A stretch of DNA of 49,588 nt from Lachnospiraceae bacterium UBA4260 (lineage in GTDB: Bacteria > Bacillota > Clostridia > Lachnospirales > Lachnospiraceae), in the NCBI GenBank assembly GCA_002395235.1, contig DGWK01000017.1, positions 15,574-65,161 on the forward strand. The letters are read 5' to 3'. The notes beneath the pieces are model-generated. The model was not told the DNA's origin and did no database searches. It was given only the letters and a program-made list of their open reading frames with translations. The translations under genes and the position numbers were made by a program. Shown in pieces: positions 11,593 to 20,374 of this stretch; within the stretch, counting starts at the first letter, position 1, and the number at the start of each line of letters is the position of its first letter.

Positions 11593-12900
11593 ATGCATAC
11601 AGAACTTTCACATACCCCCGGAATCTTATATGCAATCGCCTACTGGCTTTCGGCAATGCTCTACTGCCGATTTCTGCCGGAGCGGGTGAAAGGAATGAAA
11701 CGCCGTCTTATTGCGGCGTTCTTTTTTGTCCTGCTCTGCGGATTTATGACGCTCACGGATCATCCGCCGGTCTATCTTTTCTTCCTGTTTATATCGATTG
11801 AGATCGGCATGATCTATCTGCTGATGTACCTTTTGTGCGACATGCCGCCCGGAAAGACGGTCTACTACTGCGCGAGGGCGTTTATGTTGGGAGAGCTGGC
11901 GACTTCTCTGGGGTGGCTTCTCTATTTTTACAGCGTCACCCGACTGGGCGCCAGGGCTTCTCTGCCGTTCATGTGCGCGCTTATGGCGGCCGTTTACGCC
12001 GTTGTCTTCGGCGTCATCTATATTTTGGAGAAGCGGCAGGAGAAGGACGCACAGCTCCTGGAGCTCGGAGGCCGGGATATCGCGGGGGCGCTGGTGATCG
12101 CGGCGAGCACCTATCTCGTCTCCAATATCAGTTTCGCAGTGGCCAATACGCCGTTTTCCATGCGCTACAGCAACGAGATCTTCATTATGCGGACGCTCAC
12201 GGATTTTGGCGGCGTGATCATCCTGCTTCTGTACCACAACCTGCTCGTAGAGGTCAGCGCCAGGACGGAGGCCGAACTGGAGCAGCAGCTCCTGCAGATG
12301 CAGTACAGCAATTACCAGATCTCGCAGGAGAGCATCGACCTGATCAATCAGAAATATCACGACCTCAAGCACCAGATCGCCGCGCTCCGCTTTGAGCTCA
12401 ACGACGAAGAGAAGTACGGCTACCTGACGCAGATGGAGGACGAGATCCGCCAGTACGAGGCGGAGAACAAGACCGGCAACAAGGTCCTGGACACGATCCT
12501 CACAGCCAAGAGTCTCGTCTGCCAGAACCAGAGGATCTCCATGAACGTCGTGGCGGACGGCACGCTCCTCGCCTTTATGAGCACTATGGACCTGAGCGCG
12601 CTGTTTGGCAACGCGCTCGACAACGCGATCCGGGGAGCGGCCAGCGTGGCCGATGAGAACGAGCGCCTGATCCGGGTCGTAGTCTGCGAGCAGATGGGCT
12701 TCGTCCTTGTCAAAATAGAGAACCGCTACGCGGGGGAAGTGCGCTTCGACGGCAAGGACCTGATCACCACCAAGAACAACAAGGACTATCACGGGTACGG
12801 CGTCAAGAGCATCCGCAAGACGGTTGAGAAATATGACGGGACGGTTACGATCCGGACACAAGACGGGTGGTTTTTGCTGAGCATATTGTTCCCGAGATGA
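11593..12900 (+). CDS. AgrC-like GHKL sensor histidine kinase 1
   Basis: 435 aa. The N-terminal half has about six to seven hydrophobic membrane segments (residues about 5-225). A helical dimerisation region follows, with YHDLKHQ and likely phosphorylated His256. The ATPase domain shows the N-box SALFGNALDNAI and the G-box GYGVKSIRKTVEKYDG. This is the AgrC/VirS-type (HPK10) layout. Such kinases usually sense peptides, but no AgrB/AgrD-type genes are nearby, so the signal here may be something else. The start follows GAGAGGGG at about 11578-11585. The last 24 bases of coding sequence recur just after the stop. Confidence 0.93.
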   Translation: MHTELSHTPGILYAIAYWLSAMLYCRFLPERVKGMKRRLIAAFFFVLLCGFMTLTDHPPVYLFFLFISIEIGMIYLLMYLLCDMPPGKTVYYCARAFMLGELATSLGWLLYFYSVTRLGARASLPFMCALMAAVYAVVFGVIYILEKRQEKDAQLLELGGRDIAGALVIAASTYLVSNISFAVANTPFSMRYSNEIFIMRTLTDFGGVIILLLYHNLLVEVSARTEAELEQQLLQMQYSNYQISQESIDLINQKYHDLKHQIAALRFELNDEEKYGYLTQMEDEIRQYEAENKTGNKVLDTILTAKSLVCQNQRISMNVVADGTLLAFMSTMDLSALFGNALDNAIRGAASVADENERLIRVVVCEQMGFVLVKIENRYAGEVRFDGKDLITTKNNKDYHGYGVKSIRKTVEKYDGTVTIRTQDGWFLLSILFPR

Positions 12901-12935
12901 ACGGCAGATTCGGTTTTTGCTGAGCATATAGTTCC
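12869..12935. repeat. 24-bp tandem duplication at the kinase 3' end
   Basis: GGTTTTTGCTGAGCATAT followed by W-GTTCC occurs at 12869-12892 (inside the kinase gene) and 12912-12935 (after the stop), 43 bp apart, with one mismatch. Confidence 0.8.
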
Positions 12936-12979
12936 AGGCCTGACCGGTAAATTCGGTTTTTCGCCGGGTCTCCGGGACG

Positions 12980-13048
12980 TTCACGGCAGTTTCCGTACCG
13001 TTTGCGTACATGGCGCTCTTTCGGGGTGAAAATAAAGTACTATATAAT
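12980..13048 (+). promoter_or_regulatory. Putative LytTR operator and promoter, GPH transporter 1
   Basis: TTCACG (12980-12985) and TTTGCG (13001-13006) are 21 bp apart. The -10 is ambiguous: TACTAT (13038-13043) keeps the 31-bp spacing of the other sites, while TATAAT (13043-13048) is the better match but 36 bp away. Confidence 0.68.
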
Positions 13049-13084
13049 CATCAGTAATGCCAATCTGACATGGAGGGGGAGATT

Positions 13085-14593
13085 ATGGATTTTTTGAAAA
13101 AAATTGTAGAGCAGCCGGCTTTCAAGACAAGAATCAAGAGCAATGATGTCAAAATACAGGAGATCGCCCTGGGCTATTTCCTGGCGCCGTTCTGCGCAAT
13201 GCTGGCCAACTCGATCTTTGGCGCCTATCTGACCAGATACTACGCGGATGTTCTGGGATGGACCAAATTCGGCGCGGGCGCGTTCGCGGCGCTTCTTCCG
13301 ATCGTTTCCGTCGTCTTCGTTGTGCTCGGAAACCTGATGGTAGGAAAGTGGATCGACAACACGAGGACAACGGCAGGAAAAGCCCGCCCGTATCTGTTTG
13401 CCTCGATCCCGCTCATGGCGGTCGCCATCATCATGATGTTCGCGTCGCCCAACAACGGCTCACCACTGCAGATGATCTGGATCGCGGTCAGCTATAACCT
13501 GTACTATTCGATCGCGTATCCCTGCTACTACACGGCGCACAGCTCGATGGTATCCCTCTCTACAAGAGACACAGATAAGAGGGGACTTCTGGCGACCATG
13601 TCCAACGCGTCCATGGTGGCGGCGGCCGGCGTCGGTGCCAGTATCGTAGTTCCGATCCTGCTGCAGAGCTATATGTTCGCCTACAACGGGACGTCTCTGG
13701 ATGTAGCGGCATCCTATTCCCACTGGAAAGTGCTCTCCATCGTGTTCGCGCTGATCACGGCGTTCGGCATCATTCTTGAGTATTTCTTCACAAGAGAGCG
13801 TATCACGGAAGAGACCATGGGACTTCCGCAGGCGGCCGAAGTCATTCCCATGAAGACACACGTGAGCGCCTGCACACATGACAAATACTGGTGGATGGTC
13901 ATCCTCTTTGTGCTCTTCTTCCAGATGGGACAGCTGGTCAAGAATACTTCCATGAGCTTCTATGTGCGCTGGATGTTCGACAGCGTTCTGACAGCCGCGG
14001 ATCCCGAGAGCGCATCCGGCGCCCTGATGAGCACGCTGGGCCTGATCGGCGGACTTCCTTCCGCAGTCGGCATGGTCATTGCCTGGCCTCTCGCCAACAA
14101 GCTGGGCAAAAAGCGCGCGATCGTCATCGGACTGATCTTCTCCCTGCTGGGCGGTATCGTCGCTTTCCTGGGCGTGCACAATTTCGTGATGGTCTGCACG
14201 GGCGTCGTGCTCAAGGCAATCGGAATCATCCCCGCACAGTATGTTATGCTGGCAGTTGTATCCGACGTCCTCGATCACCTCGAGGCCAAGAACGGATTCA
14301 GAAGCGACGGCTTCACGATGTCGATCTACGGATCCATCATGGTAGGTCTTCTGGGCCTGGCAGTCGGAATCGTCAGCGGCCTGCTCGGCGCGACAGGTTA
14401 TGACGCGACTCTCACCAGACAGCCTGCGGCGGCGGAGAATGTACTGATCTTCGTTTACCTCGGAATGGATATGGTGTCCTTTGTCGCATCGATCGTCCTT
14501 CTGTGGAGAATGGATGTTGAGAAGTATGCGGACGAGGATCAGAAGAAGATTAAGGAGAATCAGGAGAAAGCTGCGGCGGAGAGTAAGCAGTAA
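13085..14593 (+). CDS. GPH-family glycoside/pentoside/hexuronide symporter 1
   Basis: 502 aa with about 12 membrane segments; imports sugars or short glycosides with a cation. The family signature after helix 2 is present (WIDNTRTTAGKARPYL). The start is ATG 13085, since the Shine-Dalgarno GGAGGGGGA (13072-13080) lies just before it; an in-frame ATG at 13070 precedes that site. It closely resembles transporter 2 at 29155, sharing for example KTRIKS, VKIQE, APFCAM, GWTKFG and SYP/AYPCYYTAHSSMVSLSTR stretches. Both follow a LytTR/GHKL pair, so the modules look duplicated. A strong terminator follows. Confidence 0.93.
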   Translation: MDFLKKIVEQPAFKTRIKSNDVKIQEIALGYFLAPFCAMLANSIFGAYLTRYYADVLGWTKFGAGAFAALLPIVSVVFVVLGNLMVGKWIDNTRTTAGKARPYLFASIPLMAVAIIMMFASPNNGSPLQMIWIAVSYNLYYSIAYPCYYTAHSSMVSLSTRDTDKRGLLATMSNASMVAAAGVGASIVVPILLQSYMFAYNGTSLDVAASYSHWKVLSIVFALITAFGIILEYFFTRERITEETMGLPQAAEVIPMKTHVSACTHDKYWWMVILFVLFFQMGQLVKNTSMSFYVRWMFDSVLTAADPESASGALMSTLGLIGGLPSAVGMVIAWPLANKLGKKRAIVIGLIFSLLGGIVAFLGVHNFVMVCTGVVLKAIGIIPAQYVMLAVVSDVLDHLEAKNGFRSDGFTMSIYGSIMVGLLGLAVGIVSGLLGATGYDATLTRQPAAAENVLIFVYLGMDMVSFVASIVLLWRMDVEKYADEDQKKIKENQEKAAAESKQ

Positions 14594-14638
14594 GGCAGAA
14601 AAAACAATACAGGATATGTTATAAGAAGTGTGGCGGTC

Positions 14639-14672
14639 GCCCTGAGAATTTAATTCTCAGGGCGGCTTTTTT
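14639..14672 (+). terminator. Rho-independent terminator after GPH transporter 1
   Basis: GCCCTGAGAATT (14639-14650) pairs with AATTCTCAGGGC (14652-14663), followed by GGC and six T residues. Confidence 0.92.
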
Positions 14673-14767
14673 GCGGACAAAAATGGATGGGTCCGGGGAA
14701 AAGGTGTTGCATTCGCGGAAGCGCTCATGCAAAACCTTTCTCCCCGGGCCCATCCATTCCTGTCCGC
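14673..14767. repeat. 95-nt imperfect hairpin
   Basis: GCGGACA (14673-14679) pairs with TGTCCGC (14761-14767). The stem continues inward through ATGGATGGG/CCCATCCAT, GGGGA/TCCCC, AGGT/ACCT and TTGCAT/ATGCAA. It directly abuts the terminator. Function unknown; it looks like a miniature palindromic element. Confidence 0.75.
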
Positions 14768-14782
14768 AAAAGGGCCGCATTA

Positions 14783-15023
14783 CTGCAATGCAAGAGCTCG
14801 CTGGGATGGCATTGCAGAAGCTATAAAATAAGCAAGCTTCCGCAATGGCTTTCCTGCAAACTCATGCATTGCCCCCCTGTATATGCCATAGTACTTTTCC
14901 AAAAGCCTTCTTCAGTGGATATTCCACTGAAGAAGGCCACAGAAACAGACCTATATATCCCTATAGAAGTCATAGTCCCCCTTTCCAGCCCCCTTCTTCG
15001 GTGGAATATCCACCGAAGAAGGG
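14783..15023. repeat. Hairpin cluster with two homologous 33-nt hairpins
   Basis: The 504-bp gap between convergent genes (14594-15097) holds no credible gene but many hairpins. CTGCAATGC (14783-14791) pairs with GCATTGCAG (14809-14817). Hairpin X is 14905-14937 (15-bp stem, GCCTTCTTCAGTGGA, loop TAT). Hairpin Y is 14991-15023 (15-bp stem, CCCTTCTTCGGTGGA, loop ATA). X and Y differ by changes that are compensated in the opposite arm. The bases before each (CATAGT...TTTCCA) also match, so a unit of about 65 bp was duplicated. Confidence 0.75.
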
Positions 15024-15097
15024 AACAAGAAAAGGGTATTCAGAAATCAGCTGATAGCCATGACTAATTCCTCAACCCCCAAAAACGGCCCGAAGGA

Positions 15098-16468
15098 TCA
15101 ACGCGCCCGAATTCTGTCCGCGTACTGAGAAAAACGGTAATCAGTGCGATAGGCTGACAAAGATTCTTCCGGAACGAAGAGATCAGCGTCTGTGCCGTCC
15201 AGAAGGTGGCGCCCCACAAGAATTTGTGAAGGCTCCCCGGCTTCGAGGTAAATGGCCTCCAGGGAAGTGCAGCCGTCGAAGGCGCCGTCCTCAATACGTC
15301 GGACCGTCTCAGGAACCGTGATCTGTGTGATTTCTGTGTTGCCGGCGTAGGTCGAGCGCCTCAGGACAGAGTCCTCCTTGTCGGACATCTGTGAAAAGGC
15401 AAGTGTCCTGGGCATGGCGGGCACATCGATCTCAGTGAGGGACGTGTCGCCGAGCGCAGCCTTGAGGTCGCGCACCAGCTGTCTGGTAAAGAAGGTCCTT
15501 CCCGCCCGGTTCAGGTGGAAATTGGTGTCATAGAACCACCCGGCTTCCATGACAGCTTCCCGCGGATCTCCGAGAAGAGGAAAATCGAGGACTTTGTCCA
15601 AGTGCGCATAGAAAGCCAGAGCACTCTGCTCGGCAAGAGAGAGCGAATCGGTTTGTCCTTCGCTGCCCGCTGATCCGGCGGATCCAAGTCTGTCTGAGCC
15701 AGAGAGGGCTCCGCCTGCAACAGCAAGCTCATTAACCGGGCAGAAGTGGTAGTAGAAGGAAGCTCCTTTTTTGCCCAGTTTCCGGGAATAGTCGTTGAGA
15801 TAATCGGCAAATTCTTCTGTGGGAAGTTCGTCGCTCATGACCACGGGAAGATCAGGGTCATACTCCTCCGGCATGATGTTCCGGGAGACCATCGCATTGT
15901 CGACATCCCCGTATTCGTTGAAGGAGTCGCGGCGGTAGAGGGCACCTGGGGCGGGCACTGTTTTGGCGAGCTGGTAGCGGAGTTTCTCCATGGCAAAGGC
16001 CGGCATTGCGCCCAGGACGGAAGGGTAGAGGTCCGACCGGATTCGCCACAGCAGATCCCATGCGCCGTCGAGTCCCTGCAGGGCGTAGGCGCCGTCCGTG
16101 AAATCGGACAGGGTCTGTTCGTTGATCTCCGGCATGAAGATCACGATGTCGCCTTCGCCAATGCAGCACTGCGCCAGGTCCAGCATCATGCGGCTTCCGA
16201 GCGCGGCGTACATGCCGAAATTCACCACTTCATAGTTCGGGAACTCTTTCTCGATGAGAGCGCTGTCCGCGCCGAAGGCGGCGCTGCTGCCCCCGACCAG
16301 GACGATTTTCGGCCCCCCGACAGAGCTGAGGCGCCGGACTTTGTACTTGAGTTCCCCCATGTAGGTGGCGTCGTATTTGGCAGGGAGTCCGACCGCGCAG
16401 ATGCTCATGAAGAGCAGCGGCAGGAGCAGTGCCAGACATAAGAGAAGGAGAAATAGTTTACGTTTCAT
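15098..16468 (-). CDS. Exported SGNH-like protein with C-terminal BspA-type leucine-rich repeat
   Basis: 456 aa. An N-terminal hydrophobic signal or anchor spans residues 5-25. An SGNH/DltD-like domain follows with the nucleophile motif VGGSSAAFG (Ser61/62) and the late Asp-His motif DTNFHLNRAG. The C-terminal about 90 residues resemble an LRR_5/BspA repeat (TVPETVRRIEDGAFDGCTSL). With the MBOAT gene 11 bp upstream, it probably completes acyl (acetyl) transfer to a surface polymer, as AlgJ/AlgX-type proteins do; the polymer is unknown. It is the last gene of the - strand operon. The start has GGAAG upstream. It is a paralogue of the SGNH domain in the 18259-20181 gene. Confidence 0.8.
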   Translation of the reverse strand: MKRKLFLLLLCLALLLPLLFMSICAVGLPAKYDATYMGELKYKVRRLSSVGGPKIVLVGGSSAAFGADSALIEKEFPNYEVVNFGMYAALGSRMMLDLAQCCIGEGDIVIFMPEINEQTLSDFTDGAYALQGLDGAWDLLWRIRSDLYPSVLGAMPAFAMEKLRYQLAKTVPAPGALYRRDSFNEYGDVDNAMVSRNIMPEEYDPDLPVVMSDELPTEEFADYLNDYSRKLGKKGASFYYHFCPVNELAVAGGALSGSDRLGSAGSAGSEGQTDSLSLAEQSALAFYAHLDKVLDFPLLGDPREAVMEAGWFYDTNFHLNRAGRTFFTRQLVRDLKAALGDTSLTEIDVPAMPRTLAFSQMSDKEDSVLRRSTYAGNTEITQITVPETVRRIEDGAFDGCTSLEAIYLEAGEPSQILVGRHLLDGTDADLFVPEESLSAYRTDYRFSQYADRIRAR

Positions 16469-16479
16469 GGCTTCCTTTC

Positions 16480-18081
16480 TCAGAATCGGAAGTAAATAAA
16501 GTCATTTCCCGTGCCGCCGGCCAGATTTCCGATCCAGGAGACAAGGATCGTGGCGGCCATAAGGAAAGCAATAATTTCAAAAATATTGTTCTCAAGGAGG
16601 CCGTCTTTTTTCGCGGACGAGTGTTCCTCGGGAATCGTCCGGATCAGGTACAGAAGGACGGGAATCAGGGCAATCCGCACAAGCGACGCCGCGCTGAGCG
16701 GCGCCCCGGCAGTGAGCAGAGCGGCGCGCACAATTCCCGGATCCGTCCATCCTTTGGCGAGCCCTGCATACATGGAAAACGCTTGCCGCACAGAGGAAGT
16801 CCTGAAGAGGATCCAGCCCAGGCTCGTCAGGAGGAAAGTCAGAGCGGTGCGCAGAAGGCGGGCAGGGCCACGCCCGGAAACGGCCTTCTGCCCAGGAACA
16901 GCATCCCGCTCGGGAACGACCTCTGAGGTAGTTTGTCCCTCGGCAGAGAAGCCGCGCCTTCCGCCAGTTCCCGCCCCGCGCGCCTTCTCCCACAGAACCG
17001 CGCACGAGAGCAGCACCCCGTGATAGAGCCCCCACGCCGCGAAGTGCCAGTCCGCCCCGTGCCAGAACCCGCTCAGCAGGAATACGATCAGGATATTGCG
17101 CACATGCGCGGCAGTTCCCCGCCGGCTTCCGCCCAGCGGAATGTACACATAATCCGTGAACCAGTTGGTGAGCGTGATGTGCCATCGCCGCCAGAAATCC
17201 CGAATGCTGTCCGCCAGATAAGGACTGTCAAAGTTTACGTGCAGACGGATCCCCAGGAGCCGGGCGGCGCCCAGCGCGATGTCCGAGTACCCCGAGAAGT
17301 CCGCATAAATCTGAAATCCGAACAGCATGCCTGCCAAAAGAGTGAGCGGCCCACTGTAACGCCCTGCATCAAATAAGGCTGACACATATGCGGAGACGAA
17401 GTCCGCGATCACGATCTTCTTAAAGAACCCGCGCAGGATATAGTGCGTTCCGGTCCGGGTGTCCGATTCCGTCGGCGAAGGGCACGCCCCAAGCTGCGGG
17501 AGAAGATCCTCCGCCCGCTCTATGGGCCCGGCAACAAGCTGCGGGAAGAAGGACACGAAGAGCGCGAAGTCTCTGAAGCTCCGCTCGGCGCGGAGCTTTC
17601 CGCGGTACACATCCAGGCAGTAGGAGAGCGACTGGAAGGAGTAAAAGGAAATTCCCGCCGGCAGAGGGAGCCTCAGACCGCGGCTGTGGGTACCGATCAG
17701 GTGAAAGACAATATTTTGCACAAATCCGAAGTATTTGAAGAAGAACAGGATCCCGAACACAAAGCACAGCACAAGGGCAAGAAGCGCTCCGGCGCGTCCG
17801 TTCTGTTCTGCCTTCGCTTTTTCGATCGCGATACCTCCGAGGTATGTGACCAGCGTCACCAGAAGGAGCAGGGGAAAACTCTTCAGGCTCCCTCCCATAT
17901 AAAAGAGCCAGCTGGCAAGGAGGAGGAGAGCCTGACGGGAGAAGAGGCGCCGCGCGGCGCCGTCCCGCGCCGCCCGCCCTGACGAGCCCTGAGAGAGGCG
18001 TCGCGAAGCGCCCGGCAGTTTTCTGTAGATCAAACAGACCAGATGAAATCCGATCAGAAAGAGAGGAGAAGTAAAATTCAC
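16480..18081 (-). CDS. MBOAT-family O-acyltransferase (DltB/AlgI-like)
   Basis: 533 aa with about ten or more membrane segments. Family motifs are present: FWRRWHITLTNWFTDYVYIPLGG, and the catalytic-histidine region GFWHGADWHFAAWGLYHG. Such proteins move acyl groups across the membrane onto surface polymers such as teichoic acid, alginate or cellulose. The start is GTG at 18081, and GTGA overlaps the stop of the small upstream gene. A poorly conserved loop (about residues 375-410) is rich in Gly, Arg and Glu. It sits between two SGNH-like proteins, which supports an O-acetylation machine. Confidence 0.92.
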   Translation of the reverse strand: MNFTSPLFLIGFHLVCLIYRKLPGASRRLSQGSSGRAARDGAARRLFSRQALLLLASWLFYMGGSLKSFPLLLLVTLVTYLGGIAIEKAKAEQNGRAGALLALVLCFVFGILFFFKYFGFVQNIVFHLIGTHSRGLRLPLPAGISFYSFQSLSYCLDVYRGKLRAERSFRDFALFVSFFPQLVAGPIERAEDLLPQLGACPSPTESDTRTGTHYILRGFFKKIVIADFVSAYVSALFDAGRYSGPLTLLAGMLFGFQIYADFSGYSDIALGAARLLGIRLHVNFDSPYLADSIRDFWRRWHITLTNWFTDYVYIPLGGSRRGTAAHVRNILIVFLLSGFWHGADWHFAAWGLYHGVLLSCAVLWEKARGAGTGGRRGFSAEGQTTSEVVPERDAVPGQKAVSGRGPARLLRTALTFLLTSLGWILFRTSSVRQAFSMYAGLAKGWTDPGIVRAALLTAGAPLSAASLVRIALIPVLLYLIRTIPEEHSSAKKDGLLENNIFEIIAFLMAATILVSWIGNLAGGTGNDFIYFRF

Positions 18082-18269
18082 AATCCGCCTCCTTTCCTGT
18101 TTTTCCGGTCAAAATACAGCGCAGCCAGAGCGATCGTCAGCATGACAAGCAGGACTGCGGCGATCGTGTCATAGGAAAGGCCCATAAAAAGGGCAGCGGG
18201 AAACAGGACCGCGAAACCGGCCATAAGGAGCAGCAGGAGGAGCGTGAGGAATGGGGCACTATTTTGCAT
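18078..18269 (-). CDS. Small two-helix membrane protein
   Basis: 63 aa from ATG 18269; a TTG at 18275 would add two residues. Two hydrophobic helices (about residues 8-28 and 34-52) are followed by a basic tail (YFDRKNRKGG). It overlaps the end of the upstream lipoprotein gene by 11 bp and the MBOAT start by 4 bp, so it is translationally coupled in the O-acylation operon. Possibly a small accessory subunit, as DltX is for DltB, but no homology is claimed. Confidence 0.65.
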   Translation of the reverse strand: MQNSAPFLTLLLLLLMAGFAVLFPAALFMGLSYDTIAAVLLVMLTIALAALYFDRKNRKGGGL

Positions 18270-20181
18270 CGTCAAGCACCTCCTCCAGATCGCGGCGGAT
18301 CCTCTCCGAGCGGATCGATACGCCGTCCGTTGATAAATGATTGTCGGTGCCGAAGAGATAGCGGCCGGGATAGAGGGAATCCTCTATGGGGGAGATCACC
18401 TCGGCGTGCAGCGTTTCGCGAAACCAGGCGTCGAGCGCGGCCAGCGCGGCGCTGTCGCTCTCCTGTGAGAGAGCGGACTTGTTGCGGGGCGCATAGGTAA
18501 AGAGCACACGGATCCCGTCCGCGGCGAACTTGTCGTAGACCGCGTTGAGAGGATCGATGTAGGCGGTCTTTGAGAACGCGCCGACTGTGTAGTTCACCGG
18601 CAGATCGTAGATCGGCGCGTCGTCCTCCGCATTTGGCCGGTATACGATGTAATCGCCGTATTCATTGTAGGAGGGAGAGCTGACCGGCTGCCCGTCCTCG
18701 TCGAAATCCGACGCGCGGACCGCATAGGACTTGGCCTCCATGCCGCGCCGCACTTTCTGGTAGGTCGTGAAGGCGCTGAGAACGCCTTCGTAATCCCTGT
18801 AATCCAGCCGGGCCAAAAGATCGTAATCCGCCTCGATCATGTTGAAAAACTTGTCATCGAAGGCGGTTGTCGTGCAGAACTGCCGCCCCGCGGCGTCAAA
18901 TTCCGGTGAGTGGATCAGGATGTCACCCGCTTTCATCTGCCCGCGGATCAGGTCCAGCTGGGGCAGCGCGTTTGTGTAGGCGAATACGCCCATATTGACG
19001 ACCTCGTAGTCCGGGAAGGCGTCGTCCAGGTAGGCGCTGTCGTAGCCGAAGCGGGTGGAAGAGCCGGAGAAGAGGACTATTTTGGCATCATCTGAGAGTG
19101 CGGAGAGTCGGTCAAATTTGTCCGGAAAAGTGTCATAGTAGCTTCCGCTGTAGACGGGCGGGACGCATGCGTTGATGCGGATTGTTCGGAGGTTTTCGCA
19201 GCCGGCGAAGGCGTGGTCCGTGATCTCCGAGACGGAGTCGAACAGAACCAGTTCGCTAAGCGTGCAATTGTCAAAGGCGTGCACCTCCACGAAGCTGATC
19301 GTCGGTGGAAGCACCACGCGGTCGCAGGTGACGTCTTGGAAGGCACCCTGCGTAATCCCGGTGACAGGGAGGCCTTCGATCCTGGAAGGGATCACAATGA
19401 CATCAGAGGCGCCGCTGTTCCCACCATTAAACCCGGTGATCGTCACGGAGTTCGCCCCTTTTTCATATAGGAAATCGGACTCGTCGTTGCAAAGAGCCCA
19501 TTCCGCGTACAGCGTGAGAGTCTCGCCCCGCCCGACGCGGACGCGGCTTCCCAGGCCGATGTGCTGCCCGCTTCCGTCCGCCGCTGTGTTCCAGCCTGTC
19601 AAAACACAGTTCTCCCGCTCGAAGAGGTGCGTGCCCTGCTCGGTATTGACACGCAGGTGCGCGGCCAGATAGGAGAACTCCAGATAGGAAATCTTCTCAT
19701 TAGAAACATCCCCAGCATGAGAAACATCACCGGAGGTCCCGCTAAGACCGCTTGAAGCGGCCGCCGCGGCGCCGTTCGCCTCATAGCGGATCGTATAGGG
19801 ATTTTCCTCCGTGAGCACGGAGACCACGGTGTCGAATAAGACATCATGCAGAGTACAGATGTACTGGCCGTCCTGCGCCGGATCCAGCGAATAGTCGCGG
19901 TAATCGGTCCCCCGGACAGTGCAGTGCTGCGCGGGAGTGATCGTAAACTGTAGATCGGACCCTTCCTCGACAGTTAAAACGGAAGATTCGACCCGCATCT
20001 GCGGATTGTCCTCAATGACGACCCGTACCGTGCGCCCTGCGCGTGCCGGAGAAAACAGGGAGGAGACAGATCCGCTGCAGCCGGTGCACAGCAAAATAAG
20101 CGCGGCGAGAACCGCGGCGATAGTAGCTGTTATGGATATTCTGCTGTCTGAACGCCGGCACCGGGCGGGCCATTTGGACAT
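18259..20181 (-). CDS. Surface lipoprotein: InlB-like repeat, BspA leucine-rich repeats and SGNH-like domain
   Basis: 640 aa. ATG 20181 is chosen: CTCCTT (plus strand, 20191-20196) is its Shine-Dalgarno site and it gives a clean lipoprotein signal (ITATIAAVLAALILLCTGC). Order: lipobox; beta-rich region; InlB/Listeria-Bacteroides-type repeat (YTIRYEANG ... GWNTAADGSG ... TLYAEW); BspA-type LRRs (VIPSRIEGLPVTGITQGAF, IRINA); then an SGNH-like domain with FSGSSTRFG and the late DNHLSTDG. It is first in the operon with the small membrane protein, the MBOAT and a second SGNH-LRR protein. Likely role: an outer-surface partner in polymer acylation; the exact activity is not known. Confidence 0.78.
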   Translation of the reverse strand: MSKWPARCRRSDSRISITATIAAVLAALILLCTGCSGSVSSLFSPARAGRTVRVVIEDNPQMRVESSVLTVEEGSDLQFTITPAQHCTVRGTDYRDYSLDPAQDGQYICTLHDVLFDTVVSVLTEENPYTIRYEANGAAAAASSGLSGTSGDVSHAGDVSNEKISYLEFSYLAAHLRVNTEQGTHLFERENCVLTGWNTAADGSGQHIGLGSRVRVGRGETLTLYAEWALCNDESDFLYEKGANSVTITGFNGGNSGASDVIVIPSRIEGLPVTGITQGAFQDVTCDRVVLPPTISFVEVHAFDNCTLSELVLFDSVSEITDHAFAGCENLRTIRINACVPPVYSGSYYDTFPDKFDRLSALSDDAKIVLFSGSSTRFGYDSAYLDDAFPDYEVVNMGVFAYTNALPQLDLIRGQMKAGDILIHSPEFDAAGRQFCTTTAFDDKFFNMIEADYDLLARLDYRDYEGVLSAFTTYQKVRRGMEAKSYAVRASDFDEDGQPVSSPSYNEYGDYIVYRPNAEDDAPIYDLPVNYTVGAFSKTAYIDPLNAVYDKFAADGIRVLFTYAPRNKSALSQESDSAALAALDAWFRETLHAEVISPIEDSLYPGRYLFGTDNHLSTDGVSIRSERIRRDLEEVLDDAK

Positions 20182-20221
20182 GGCTGGCTGCTCCTTCTGA
20201 CTCAGGTAATTCTTCCTCCCT

Positions 20222-20319
20222 ATTATAAAACAATAACGCCCCTGCAAAATGGACACTTTACGGAAATAATCAAGCACTTTGCGCTAATAAATCCTGCCGC
20301 AAAATCCCGATGTTATACT
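20222..20319. promoter_or_regulatory. Divergent promoter with shared LytTR operator (GH3-1 / lipoprotein operon)
   Basis: TTTACG (20257-20262) and TTTGCG (20278-20283) are 21 bp apart. On + strand, an extended -10 TGT-TATACT (20314-20319) lies 30 bp downstream, for GH3-1. On - strand, a perfect TATAAT (20227-20222) lies 29 bp on the other side, for the lipoprotein operon. The operator is almost centred between the two. Confidence 0.7.
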
Positions 20320-20374
20320 GAAGCTAAGATACACAACGTGTAAACCCGATATATGTAAAGGGAGGGAGGAACAA

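Noticed and set aside
14687..15067. 126-codon open frame in the hairpin cluster
   Set aside because: It runs through several perfect inverted repeats, has no ribosome site and shows no protein-like composition.
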